DNA of 17,463 nt from contig JASIGS010000132.1 of assembly GCA_030052355.1 (NCBI GenBank), positions 1 through 17,463 of the forward strand, written 5' to 3'. Both the position numbers and the translations under genes were made by a program. The notes under the pieces were generated by a model. It was not told the DNA's origin and ran no database searches. It was given only the letters and a program-made list of their open reading frames with translations. This document shows, one piece after another, positions 6,726 through 12,432 of the stretch; position 1 is the stretch's first letter; each line of letters begins with the position of its first letter. The stretch comes from Streptosporangiaceae bacterium (GTDB lineage Bacteria; Actinomycetota; Actinomycetes; Streptosporangiales; Streptosporangiaceae).

Positions 6726-6765
6726 GCGCACACTGCAGGGGCACACCGCCCGCGCACACTGCAGG
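6726..6765 (+). repeat. 14-bp direct repeat between helicase and hydrolase
   Basis: GCGCACACTGCAGG occurs at 6726-6739 and again at 6752-6765, with start points 26 bp apart. The second copy is bracketed by CCCGC and GCGGG, which could pair as a weak stem. The repeats lie 40-80 bp past the helicase stop and about 100 bp before the hydrolase start. They could be regulator half-sites, since 26 bp is about 2.5 helical turns, or a short duplication. Confidence 0.5.
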
Positions 6766-6849
6766 CGGGAACCGCAGGATCCGGAGCCGGCGAGCACGCT
6801 TTCAGCGAATCCTGTGTTATTCGACTGTTATATTTCAGCTGTTTCTCGA

Positions 6850-6855
6850 TAGGCT
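6850..6855 (+). promoter_or_regulatory. Predicted -10 element (TAGGCT) for the second hydrolase
   Basis: TAGGCT fits TAnnnT and ends eight nt before the GTG at 6864, with no Shine-Dalgarno between. It closes an unusually AT-rich patch for this window (about 6812-6850, including GTTATATTTC), as expected at a promoter. A leaderless start is predicted. Confidence 0.5.
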
Positions 6856-6863
6856 CCCACCCT

Positions 6864-7823
6864 GTGAGTTACCTCAGGTCCCTCCAGTTGCCCGAGCGCT
6901 GCCGCACCGCGGCGCTGCCGACGGCGCGTGGTCTGTTCGCCGTTCTCGAGGCACAGCCGACGCGTGGTGTCAGCGATCGCCGGCCTGCGCTTCTGGTCCC
7001 CGGTTACACCGGCAGCAAGGAGAACTTCCTGCCGATTCTGGAGCCGCTCGCCGCGGCCGGACGCACCGTCGTGGCGGTCGATCTGCGCGGGCAGTACCAG
7101 AGCCCGCACGCCGCCGACCGGAGTGGCTACGCGGCCGAGGAGCTGGCGGCCGACGTGCTCGCCATCGCTGACGCGGTCGCCGACGGCCCGGGTGGTGTGC
7201 ACCTGGTCGGGCACTCGATGGGCGGCCTCATCGCCCGCGAGGCCGTCCTGCAGCGTGCCGCGGGGTTCCTGTCGCTGACGCTGCTCGGTTCGGGACCGGG
7301 CACCATCGACGGACAACGGGCCGCCGAGTTGCGGACGATGCTGTCGCAGGTCGGCGGTGCGGGTACGGACGACAAGGCCCGGCTCGCCGCCATGGTCAGG
7401 CAGTCCTGGAACGCCAGGTACGAGCCGCAGGCGCGGGCCGACGGGGTCGACGAACACATCGTGGCGTTCCTCAAGGAACGCATGCTGCGCACCTGCCCGG
7501 TCAGCCTCGTGACGCTGGCCAGGTACTTGCTGAACTGCCCGGACCGGACGCAGGAACTTGCCGCTGTAGTGGCAGGAGGACTGCCGGCCCAGGTGGTCTA
7601 CGGTGAGGACGACGACGCCTGGCCGCCCACTGTGCAAGACGAGATGGCGCGGCAACTTGGCGCGCAGCGCTCCTGCATTCCGGGTGCCGCCCACTCGCCC
7701 GCCATCGACGCACCGGTGACGACGGCCAGCATTCTGACCGAGTTCTGGAACGCCGCCGAGCGGGCGATGCCGACAGTGCATCGCTGCGGCCGGGCACGCT
7801 CCGCGGTTGCCCCCGCGACCTAG
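6864..7823 (+). CDS. Alpha/beta hydrolase fold protein
   Basis: A 319-residue alpha/beta hydrolase. The oxyanion segment is VPGYTGSKENF (about 45-55) and the nucleophile elbow is VGHSMGG with Ser118. The acid is probably one of the Asp residues in YGEDDDAWPP, and the catalytic His is in PGAAHSPAIDAP. The layout resembles lipase/thioesterase-like or prolyl-aminopeptidase-like hydrolases; the substrate is unknown. The frame is open far upstream, but that part overlaps the helicase gene in another frame. I chose the GTG at 6864 because it follows a -10-like TAGGCT by eight nt and the conserved fold begins soon after. Its stop overlaps the stop of the convergent nuclease gene. It shows no close similarity to the first hydrolase beyond the fold. 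Confidence 0.9.
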   Translation: MSYLRSLQLPERCRTAALPTARGLFAVLEAQPTRGVSDRRPALLVPGYTGSKENFLPILEPLAAAGRTVVAVDLRGQYQSPHAADRSGYAAEELAADVLAIADAVADGPGGVHLVGHSMGGLIAREAVLQRAAGFLSLTLLGSGPGTIDGQRAAELRTMLSQVGGAGTDDKARLAAMVRQSWNARYEPQARADGVDEHIVAFLKERMLRTCPVSLVTLARYLLNCPDRTQELAAVVAGGLPAQVVYGEDDDAWPPTVQDEMARQLGAQRSCIPGAAHSPAIDAPVTTASILTEFWNAAERAMPTVHRCGRARSAVAPAT

Positions 7824-8710
7824 CCCGCGTCGCGGCCGTCCGTCGCGGGCTGGTCGTCCGCCGACAGTCCGTCCCATGGACGCCGGGCCCCGGCGGCCGC
7901 CATGCCTTCCGGGCACCGCGCACGGTAGTCGCACCAGCCGCAGCCTGGACCCGGGCGTGGCGGGAACACGTCCGCCGAGGCGTCCGGCGTTCCCTTGTAG
8001 CGCTCGTCCGCTGCGGCACACTCCGACGCGATGTCCTCCGCTCTGCGCAGCTGCCTGGCCAGCGAGTCCTCGGTGTGCGCCCAGGCCAGCACGTCGCCTG
8101 AAGGCACGTGATGCAGCTCGACCCGCCGACAGGGCCTGCGCAGCACCCGCCCGGCGGCCACGGCGTAGATCGCCAGGGCCAGCGACGACCGGGCGTCGTC
8201 CACGGTCGGCGCGTACCGGCCGGTCTTGTAGTCGACGACGACCAGATCACCGGGCTGGTTCCCGACCGCCCTGCGGTCATCCAGCCGGTCGATCCTGCCG
8301 GAGACCGCGATCAGGTCCGTCCTCGTCGCGACCGTCCGCTCGACGCCGGCCGGCTCGACGGCCGGATCGAGCGTCGCGACGTAGTCCTCGACCATCTGGC
8401 GGCAGCGCTGCCGGTGCATCCGCGACTGGGCGTCGTCGGCGAAGCCGTCGCCGATCCAGCCCTTGTCGAGCAGGTCGCCCGCGGCGCTGACGGTCCGCTC
8501 CCGGCGGGGCAACCGCCACCAGCCGGCCAGTGCGTTGTGCACGCTTGCGCCGAGGCTGTTGTGTGCCCACGGCGGGCCCTTCGGCGGCGCCGGTCGCTCC
8601 AGGTAGGCCATCTGGTAACGGCGCGGGCAGTCGAGCCAGGTGCCCAGCCGCGTGGGCGTGCACGGGTACAGCCGCCGCGGCATGCCCTCGAAACCGAGCT
8701 GCTGCTCCAC
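7820..8710 (-). CDS. RecB-like PD-(D/E)XK nuclease with four-Cys cluster
   Basis: A 296-residue single-domain nuclease of the RecB/AddB/Cas4-like group (PDDEXK_1). Catalytic elements are His58 (SLGASVHNAL), Asp141 in GRIDRLD, and Asp160 and Lys162 in VVVDYKTG. Cys28 (LDCPRRY) with Cys257, Cys260 and Cys266 (GCGWCDYRARC) matches the iron-sulfur cluster arrangement of AddB and Cas4. There is no helicase domain, so it probably acts as a stand-alone DNA exonuclease or with an unknown partner. The GTG at 8708-8710 has no clear ribosome site. It starts six bp after the MBL stop, so translational coupling is likely. ATG 8683 (MPRRLYP), after GAGG, is the alternative start. Its stop overlaps that of the convergent hydrolase. 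Confidence 0.92.
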   Translation of the reverse strand: MEQQLGFEGMPRRLYPCTPTRLGTWLDCPRRYQMAYLERPAPPKGPPWAHNSLGASVHNALAGWWRLPRRERTVSAAGDLLDKGWIGDGFADDAQSRMHRQRCRQMVEDYVATLDPAVEPAGVERTVATRTDLIAVSGRIDRLDDRRAVGNQPGDLVVVDYKTGRYAPTVDDARSSLALAIYAVAAGRVLRRPCRRVELHHVPSGDVLAWAHTEDSLARQLRRAEDIASECAAADERYKGTPDASADVFPPRPGPGCGWCDYRARCPEGMAAAGARRPWDGLSADDQPATDGRDAG

Positions 8711-8716
8711 GGTGCG

Positions 8717-9337
8717 TCAGTCGGTGGCGTAGCCGGAACCGCGCTCGCCGCCGGATACCCAGGAATCGAACCGCTTCTCGGCCGCAGCGACGGTGAATTC
8801 CTCGCCGTGGCCAGGAAGCAACCGCGTGCCGGCCGGCAGGGTCAGCACCCTCGCCCCGATCGAGTCCAGCTGGCGGCCCCAGTTGGGGAACTCACCTTCG
8901 TGCGGAACGGGGCCGTTCTCGCCCACCACATCGCCGGTGAAGGCGGCTTCCAGGTCCTCGCAGTACAGCACGACAGAGCCGCGGCTGTGACCGGGTGCGT
9001 GGAGCACTTCAAGCTCGACGCCGGCGACGCCGAACTTCCCCTCGTCTTCCATCTCGATGTCAGGGTCGGTGTCGTGGACCTCGCGCCAGGCCGACCGGTC
9101 GGCCGGATGCACCGCCACCGGCGCCTCGTCGACCTCGGCGACCTCGACGGCGGCAGCCGCGTGAGCCGCGTGGCCGTGCGTGCAGATCACCGCCATGATC
9201 TCGCGGTCACCTACGGCCGCAAGAACCTCGCTAGCGTCGTCACCAGGATCGATCACGATCACCTCGTTGTCGTCGCCGACGATCCAGGTGTTCGCACTGC
9301 CTACCACCGAGTCGATCCGGACGTCTTTTCCGGCCAT
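8717..9337 (-). CDS. Metallo-beta-lactamase-fold protein lacking the motif Asp
   Basis: A 206-residue glyoxalase II-like MBL-fold protein. It has DPGDD (30-34), THGHAAH (53-59), HAPGHSRGS, a TGD motif (FTGDVV) and LLPGHGEEF. In the usual HxHxDH motif, His54, His56 and His59 are kept but the Asp is Ala58. This residue normally binds the second metal, so the protein may be mononuclear, altered or inactive. Members of this group hydrolyse thioesters or phosphodiesters; the substrate here is unknown. The start at ATG 9337 fits where the fold begins (MAGKDVRIDSVVGSANTWIV). GGAGG lies 11 nt upstream, which is rather far. It follows the PHP gene by 77 bp and the nuclease gene follows it by six bp, suggesting an operon. 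Confidence 0.9.
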   Translation of the reverse strand: MAGKDVRIDSVVGSANTWIVGDDNEVIVIDPGDDASEVLAAVGDREIMAVICTHGHAAHAAAAVEVAEVDEAPVAVHPADRSAWREVHDTDPDIEMEDEGKFGVAGVELEVLHAPGHSRGSVVLYCEDLEAAFTGDVVGENGPVPHEGEFPNWGRQLDSIGARVLTLPAGTRLLPGHGEEFTVAAAEKRFDSWVSGGERGSGYATD

Positions 9338-9414
9338 CGGTCCGCATTCCTCCGCCGTACTTGGTTCAGCCCCGTTGGTTGAGCGCCACGATAGTGCGGG
9401 CCGGTGACACACGC

Positions 9415-10263
9415 CTAGCCGCGGGTCACCGGCCTCGCGCCCGTGGCCTTCTCGATCAGCGCGGCGTACGAGCGCTCCGGCGCAACCTCCGAGCCGATCC
9501 GGTACCCGGTCAGCGCGCCGTGGTCGTCGCTTCCGCCGCTGGGGACGAGTCCGAGGTCAGCTGACAGCGTGGCGAGATGACGTCGTTCCCCCTCATCTTG
9601 TTGCGGATGGTTGACCTCGATCCCGGTGAGCCCGGTGCGCGCGAGGTCGGCTATCACCTCGTCGGGAACCTGCCAGCCGCGCGTTTCGCCACGCGGGTGG
9701 GCTAGGACGGTGACTCCCCCGGCCGCCGCGACAAGCCGGATGGCTTTCGCGGGGTCCAGCGCGTATCTCTGCACGTGCGCACGGCCGCCTGGCCCGAGCC
9801 ACTCTGGTGAGAACGCCTCCTCCATCGACGAAACCGTGCCATTAGCGATCATGGCGCGCGCGATGTGCGGCCGGCCAACAACGCCGCCCCCGGCTATCTC
9901 GCTCACCTGGTCCCAGCTGAGCGGGACGCCAATGGCGGCCAGCCGGTCAACCATCGCCCTGGCCCGGTACAGCCGGCTCTCCCTGATCTCGGCCAGCTCG
10001 CCCGCCAGCTCATCGTTGCCCGGGTCGAAGAGGTAAGCGAGCATGTGCACGCTGTGACCCTCAAGGCGGCACGACACCTCCGCCCCCGGCAACAGTGTCA
10101 GCCCGGCAGGCAGGGCCTGGGCCGCCTCACGGTGACCGGCCACCGTGTCGTGATCGGTCAGCGCGACAACGTCAAGATCTGCCGCCGCGGCGCGGCGCAT
10201 CACCTCGGCTGGCGCCTCTGTCCCGTCGGATGCGGTGCTGTGATTGTGCAGATCAGCTCGCAC
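9415..10263 (-). CDS. PHP-domain phosphoesterase (YciV/TrpH-like)
   Basis: A 282-residue PHP phosphoesterase. Metal ligands characteristic of the family are visible: His6 and His8 (DLHNHS), Asp13, Asp37/His38/Asp39 (LTDHDT), His44, Glu62 (GAEVS), His70/His73, a later His in VLAHPRG, and the closing GGSDDHG. Family members are metal-dependent 3',5'-nucleotide phosphatases or the 5'-3' RNA exonuclease RNase AM (YciV), so RNA or nucleotide processing is likely. The start GTG (10261-10263) opens directly with the conserved MRADLHNHS. There is no Shine-Dalgarno, but TAGTCT lies seven nt upstream, its first three bases being the stop codon of the DUF6758 gene. Transcription may come both from read-through and from this internal promoter. 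Confidence 0.95.
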   Translation of the reverse strand: MRADLHNHSTASDGTEAPAEVMRRAAAADLDVVALTDHDTVAGHREAAQALPAGLTLLPGAEVSCRLEGHSVHMLAYLFDPGNDELAGELAEIRESRLYRARAMVDRLAAIGVPLSWDQVSEIAGGGVVGRPHIARAMIANGTVSSMEEAFSPEWLGPGGRAHVQRYALDPAKAIRLVAAAGGVTVLAHPRGETRGWQVPDEVIADLARTGLTGIEVNHPQQDEGERRHLATLSADLGLVPSGGSDDHGALTGYRIGSEVAPERSYAALIEKATGARPVTRG

Positions 10264-10270
10264 GATGGCG

Positions 10271-10276
10271 AGACTA
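10271..10276 (-). promoter_or_regulatory. Predicted -10 element (TAGTCT) containing a stop codon
   Basis: TAGTCT on the minus strand ends seven nt before the PHP GTG. Its first three bases are the TAG stop of the DUF6758 gene. It fits TAnnnT, and no ribosome site lies before the GTG, so an internal leaderless promoter is predicted. Confidence 0.45.
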
Positions 10277-10900
10277 GCCCGGAAGCTGTGGAGACGGTGC
10301 CCCGAACGGCAGGTCCAGTTCGAGTCCCGGATCACGCAGGTCTCGCAGCGGCAGTGGCTCGATCGTGAGCACGCCGGCGGTCTCCGGCCAGAGCACGAGC
10401 CACAGCCAGTTCCCGCTCAGCTCGCCGGCGAACGCCGCCCTGTGACCCGAGTCGACGTGCCAGAGCGGGAAGTCGTGGTTGGCGAACTGCACGACAGCCA
10501 CCGGCGCTCCCGCCGTGAACTGGGCTCCGGGGTCGGGTCCGTCCAGGCCGGCAAAACGGGCGCCCAGGCCGACTCCGGGCTCCTCGGAGACGAGGATCAT
10601 CTCGGCTGGCCCGCCGAGCGGGTTGGGACCCGATAGGGCTACGGCGCAGCCGAGAGTGCCCGTCCTGTCGTCGCCCGCGGCCGCGAACCCCGTCACCAGC
10701 CACCCCTGGGGCAGCGGCCAGGGCACGAGCACCGGCACCCTGGCGCCGCGGAGCGCCCCCTCGAGGCCCTCATGCGATGGGCTGAGAGCCGATCGCAGGG
10801 GGTACACCTCGCCGTGCTGCGCGCAGTGGTAAGCGCTCGACCACGCGCTCGGCTCGGTGACCGTGAACTCGCAGCGCGGACAGCTCAGCACCTGTTTCAT
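10274..10900 (-). CDS. DUF6758 family protein with N-terminal zinc-ribbon-like motif
   Basis: A 208-residue protein of the actinobacterial DUF6758 family, recognised from the order of conserved blocks: LVPWPLPQGWLVTG, AAGDDRTG, SGPNPLGGPAEMILV, EEPGVGLGARFAGLDGPDPG, PLWHVD, AFAGE...WLWLVLWPE and LRDLRDPGLELDLPFGAPSPQL. Cys7, Cys10 (CPRC), Cys26 and His29 (CAQH) look like a small zinc site. The function is unknown. The ATG at 10900 places the first Cys pair seven residues in, as in relatives I recall. It has no Shine-Dalgarno. A TTGACA / TAACTC promoter ends eight nt before the ATG, again suggesting a leaderless mRNA. It is the first gene of the DUF6758-PHP-MBL-nuclease block and is divergent from the Nudix gene. 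Confidence 0.93.
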   Translation of the reverse strand: MKQVLSCPRCEFTVTEPSAWSSAYHCAQHGEVYPLRSALSPSHEGLEGALRGARVPVLVPWPLPQGWLVTGFAAAGDDRTGTLGCAVALSGPNPLGGPAEMILVSEEPGVGLGARFAGLDGPDPGAQFTAGAPVAVVQFANHDFPLWHVDSGHRAAFAGELSGNWLWLVLWPETAGVLTIEPLPLRDLRDPGLELDLPFGAPSPQLPG

Positions 10901-10908
10901 GTCACGCA

Positions 10909-10936
10909 GAGTTATCCCCCGTATCTCGACTGTCAA
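10909..10936 (-). promoter_or_regulatory. Predicted promoter of the DUF6758-PHP-MBL-nuclease block
   Basis: On the minus strand a perfect -35 TTGACA (10936-10931) is followed by 16 nt and TAACTC (10914-10909), which ends eight nt before the ATG. GGAAC lies upstream with 16 nt to AGTC, a spacing reminiscent of ECF sigma promoters, but that second reading is weaker. Confidence 0.5.
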
Positions 10937-10979
10937 AAGTGTGCAATGTTCCGGTCCCCCATACCGGGCCGCGGCCGGA

Positions 10980-10985
10980 CATAAT
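10980..10985 (+). promoter_or_regulatory. Predicted -10 element (CATAAT) for the Nudix gene
   Basis: CATAAT matches five of six positions of TATAAT and ends six nt before the ATG at 10992. There is no ribosome site and no clear -35. A leaderless transcript is predicted. Confidence 0.5.
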
Positions 10986-10991
10986 GACTGG

Positions 10992-11417
10992 ATGGCCAGC
11001 ACGCCCGATCCGGGCCACGTTCAGTGCGTGGGCGCGGTCATCAGGGACGAATCGGGACGCATGCTGCTGATCCTGCGCGGACACGAGCCGGGGAAGGGGC
11101 TGTGGTCAATCCCTGGCGGGCGGATCGAGCCTGGCGAGACCGACCAGCAGGCAGTGGTCAGGGAGGTCGGCGAGGAGACCGGCCTGACTGTCACGTGCGG
11201 ACCGCTGCTCGGGTCTGTCGAGCGGCCCGGCCTCGCCGGGACCGTCGTGGACATCAGGGATTACGTGGCGTTCGCGTCGCCCGGGTCGGCCGGGCTGGCC
11301 ACCCCGGGCGACGACGCGGCCGGGGTGCTGTGGGTCACCGATGCCGAGGCTGACGCGATGGATGCCCGCGGCGAGCTCACCGATGGCCTGCTGGCCGCCC
11401 TGCGCCTCTGGCGCTGA
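10992..11417 (+). CDS. Nudix hydrolase
   Basis: A 141-residue Nudix enzyme, which hydrolyses a nucleoside diphosphate linked to another group, using divalent metal. The Nudix box is complete: Gly43, Glu49, then REVGEETGL with Arg57, Glu58, Glu61 and Glu62. The length fits single-domain MutT- or ADP-ribose-pyrophosphatase-like proteins; the substrate cannot be deduced. The frame is open upstream, but I chose the ATG at 10992 because the domain begins shortly after (VQCVGAVIRDESGRMLLILRG) and a -10-like CATAAT stands six nt before it with no Shine-Dalgarno. The 3' end, including the stop codon, lies in the first copy of a 24-bp tandem duplication. Confidence 0.94.
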   Translation: MASTPDPGHVQCVGAVIRDESGRMLLILRGHEPGKGLWSIPGGRIEPGETDQQAVVREVGEETGLTVTCGPLLGSVERPGLAGTVVDIRDYVAFASPGSAGLATPGDDAAGVLWVTDAEADAMDARGELTDGLLAALRLWR

Positions 11418-11454
11418 CCAGCACCGCGCCTCTGGCGCTGACCAGCACCGCGCC
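11402..11454 (+). repeat. 24-bp tandem duplication across the Nudix stop codon
   Basis: Two identical 24-bp units (11402-11425 and 11426-11449), starting GCGCCTCTGGCGCTGACC, are followed by five more matching bases. The first copy holds the last codons (RLWR) and the TGA stop; the second is untranslated. Exact identity suggests a recent slippage event. The copies are in register, so a read-through frame would meet a second in-phase TGA 24 bp later. Confidence 0.9.
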
Positions 11455-11463
11455 CCGGCGCGG
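11448..11463 (+). terminator. GC-rich hairpin after the Nudix gene
   Basis: CCGCGCC (11448-11454) and GGCGCGG (11457-11463) are perfect complements. They form a stem of six or seven bp with a tiny loop, 30 bp after the Nudix stop and 11 bp before the PadR operator. No U-run follows, so it would be a U-less terminator insulating the next operon. Confidence 0.5.
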
Positions 11464-11473
11464 AAGCCCCTCG

Positions 11474-11494
11474 ACATATGTAGGCTACATATGT
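11474..11494. promoter_or_regulatory. 21-bp perfect palindrome, probable PadR operator
   Basis: ACATATGTAG (11474-11483), a central G, and its exact reverse complement CTACATATGT (11485-11494) form a perfect 21-bp palindrome. The same stretch reads as two tandem 13-bp units, ACATATGTAGGCT and ACATATGTAGGAT, and each ACATATGT is itself symmetric. The ATGT...ACAT core resembles known PadR-family operators. It abuts the -10 and the padR-like start, so autorepression is likely. Confidence 0.8.
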
Positions 11495-11499
11495 AGGAT
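11494..11499 (+). promoter_or_regulatory. Predicted -10 element (TAGGAT) of the PadR/ABC operon
   Basis: TAGGAT overlaps the last base of the palindrome and ends seven nt before the GTG at 11507, with no Shine-Dalgarno between. A repressor on the palindrome would block RNA polymerase here. A second TAGGCT, 13 bp upstream in the other repeat unit, could be an alternative -10. Confidence 0.55.
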
Positions 11500-11506
11500 C
11501 AAGCCT

Positions 11507-11839
11507 GTGAAGCTAACCGGGCAGCTGGAGCGCGTGCTGAGGGTGCTGGTCGCTGACCCTTCGGCAGCGCATTACGGCTATGACCTGATGAAGGCTGCGA
11601 AGCTGCCCAGCGGGACGCTGTACCCGATGCTCGCCCGCCTGCAGCAGGAGGGCCTGGTGGACTCCCAGTGGGAGGATCAGCGAACCGGTGCTGGTGGCCG
11701 GCCGCCGCGCAAGTACTACCGGCTGACCGCCGAAGGCGCCCGAGTCGCCCGGCTCGAGCTCGCGAACGCCTCGGCCGTATCCGGCAGCCCGCGGCAAGTC
11801 GCGGTGCGCCCTGCGCACGGGACAGGGGGCACGCTGTGA
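11507..11839 (+). CDS. PadR family transcriptional regulator
   Basis: A 110-residue PadR-type winged-helix repressor. The family signature is clear: GQLERVLRVLVADPSAAHYGYDLMKAAKLPSGTLYPMLARLQQEGLV (helices and recognition helix), the wing (SQWEDQRTGAGGRPPRKYYRLTAEG) and a C-terminal dimerisation helix. PadR proteins often repress the multidrug or ABC transporter gene next to them and are released by ligand. Here the gene leads a four-gene operon ending in an ABC transporter, and the 21-bp palindrome over its promoter supports autorepression. The GTG start is chosen from the leaderless -10 arrangement. The stop codon overlaps the next start by four bases (GTGA). Confidence 0.95.
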   Translation: MKLTGQLERVLRVLVADPSAAHYGYDLMKAAKLPSGTLYPMLARLQQEGLVDSQWEDQRTGAGGRPPRKYYRLTAEGARVARLELANASAVSGSPRQVAVRPAHGTGGTL

Positions 11840-12432
11840 GCGGGACCCGGCCGGTCCAGCGGATCGCGGAGCGGCTGATCCAGGGTTCCTGCCGTCGGCT
11901 TCCTGATGACGAGCGCGCCGAGCGCTGCAAGGAGTGGTCAGCGGAGCTGCCCGCGATCCTGGACGACAAGAGCATCCGGCTGCCGGTCCTGCGGGCCGTG
12001 CGCGCGCTGAGGTTCTCAGCGGGGATTTCCAGGACGACCCGGCACCTGAGCCGGGCCGGCGGCGGCGCGCGGCACCGGCGAGCCTCCGGCTGGCGTGACG
12101 GCGCGCTCCCTGTCCACCCGATGTCGTCGGCCGTCCGGCTGACGATCGGCGGGATCGTAGAGCTCGTCAGCCTGTTCACTGTCGTTTCCCTCGCCCGGGC
12201 CTACCCGCAGTCGCCCGGCTGGATTCTCGTCGGAGTCCTGGGGTCGGCTGCCGTCTTCGATGCCTTCTGCCTGATTGACGTCGCTCGAGCTGCTGAGGTC
12301 CGCCACCTGCCCAAGTGGGCGTGGGGGCTGATCTGCCTCGCCCAGTTCCCGGCCGGAGGCATCGTCTACTTCTGCATCGGCCGCGGCGGCCGAGCCCGGC
12401 CAGAGCCGCCGAGCTCAGTGGACCAGCATTGA
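11836..12432 (+). CDS. Membrane protein with C-terminal PLDc_N-like segment
   Basis: A 198-residue membrane protein. The GTG start overlaps the padR stop (GTGA), with GGGGG upstream as a possible ribosome site. The N-terminal 75 residues are soluble and conserved-looking (RLPDDERAERCKEWSAELPAIL, VLRAVRALRFS). Three hydrophobic helices follow, about 103-121, 129-150 and 161-181. The last two and the ending FPAGGIVYFCIGRG resemble the short phospholipase D N-terminal (PLDc_N) module found in many membrane proteins. No catalytic residues are visible. It may assist or sense the adjacent ABC transporter. The exact role is unknown, but genes of this layout beside PadR regulators seem widespread in actinobacteria as far as I recall. 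Confidence 0.85.
   Translation: MSGTRPVQRIAERLIQGSCRRLPDDERAERCKEWSAELPAILDDKSIRLPVLRAVRALRFSAGISRTTRHLSRAGGGARHRRASGWRDGALPVHPMSSAVRLTIGGIVELVSLFTVVSLARAYPQSPGWILVGVLGSAAVFDAFCLIDVARAAEVRHLPKWAWGLICLAQFPAGGIVYFCIGRGGRARPEPPSSVDQH

Noticed and set aside
5831..6757. 308-codon minus-strand frame over the helicase
   Set aside because: It is antisense to conserved helicase motifs, with a biased composition and no ribosome site or domain.
6450..6863. Upstream extension of the second hydrolase frame into the helicase tail
   Set aside because: The extra 138 codons overlap the helicase gene in another frame and do not resemble the fold. The GTG at 6864 has a fitting -10 element.
1263..7823. A dedicated defence system built from Ku, helicase and hydrolases
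   Set aside because: The genes are on different strands with separate promoters, and several match a core neighbourhood I recall from Streptomyces. Nothing ties them to phage defence.
8108..9382. Long plus-strand frame (424 codons) over the nuclease and MBL genes
   Set aside because: It lies antisense to two genes with complete motifs, is Arg/Pro/His-rich and has no recognisable domain. It is a typical shadow frame of GC-rich DNA.
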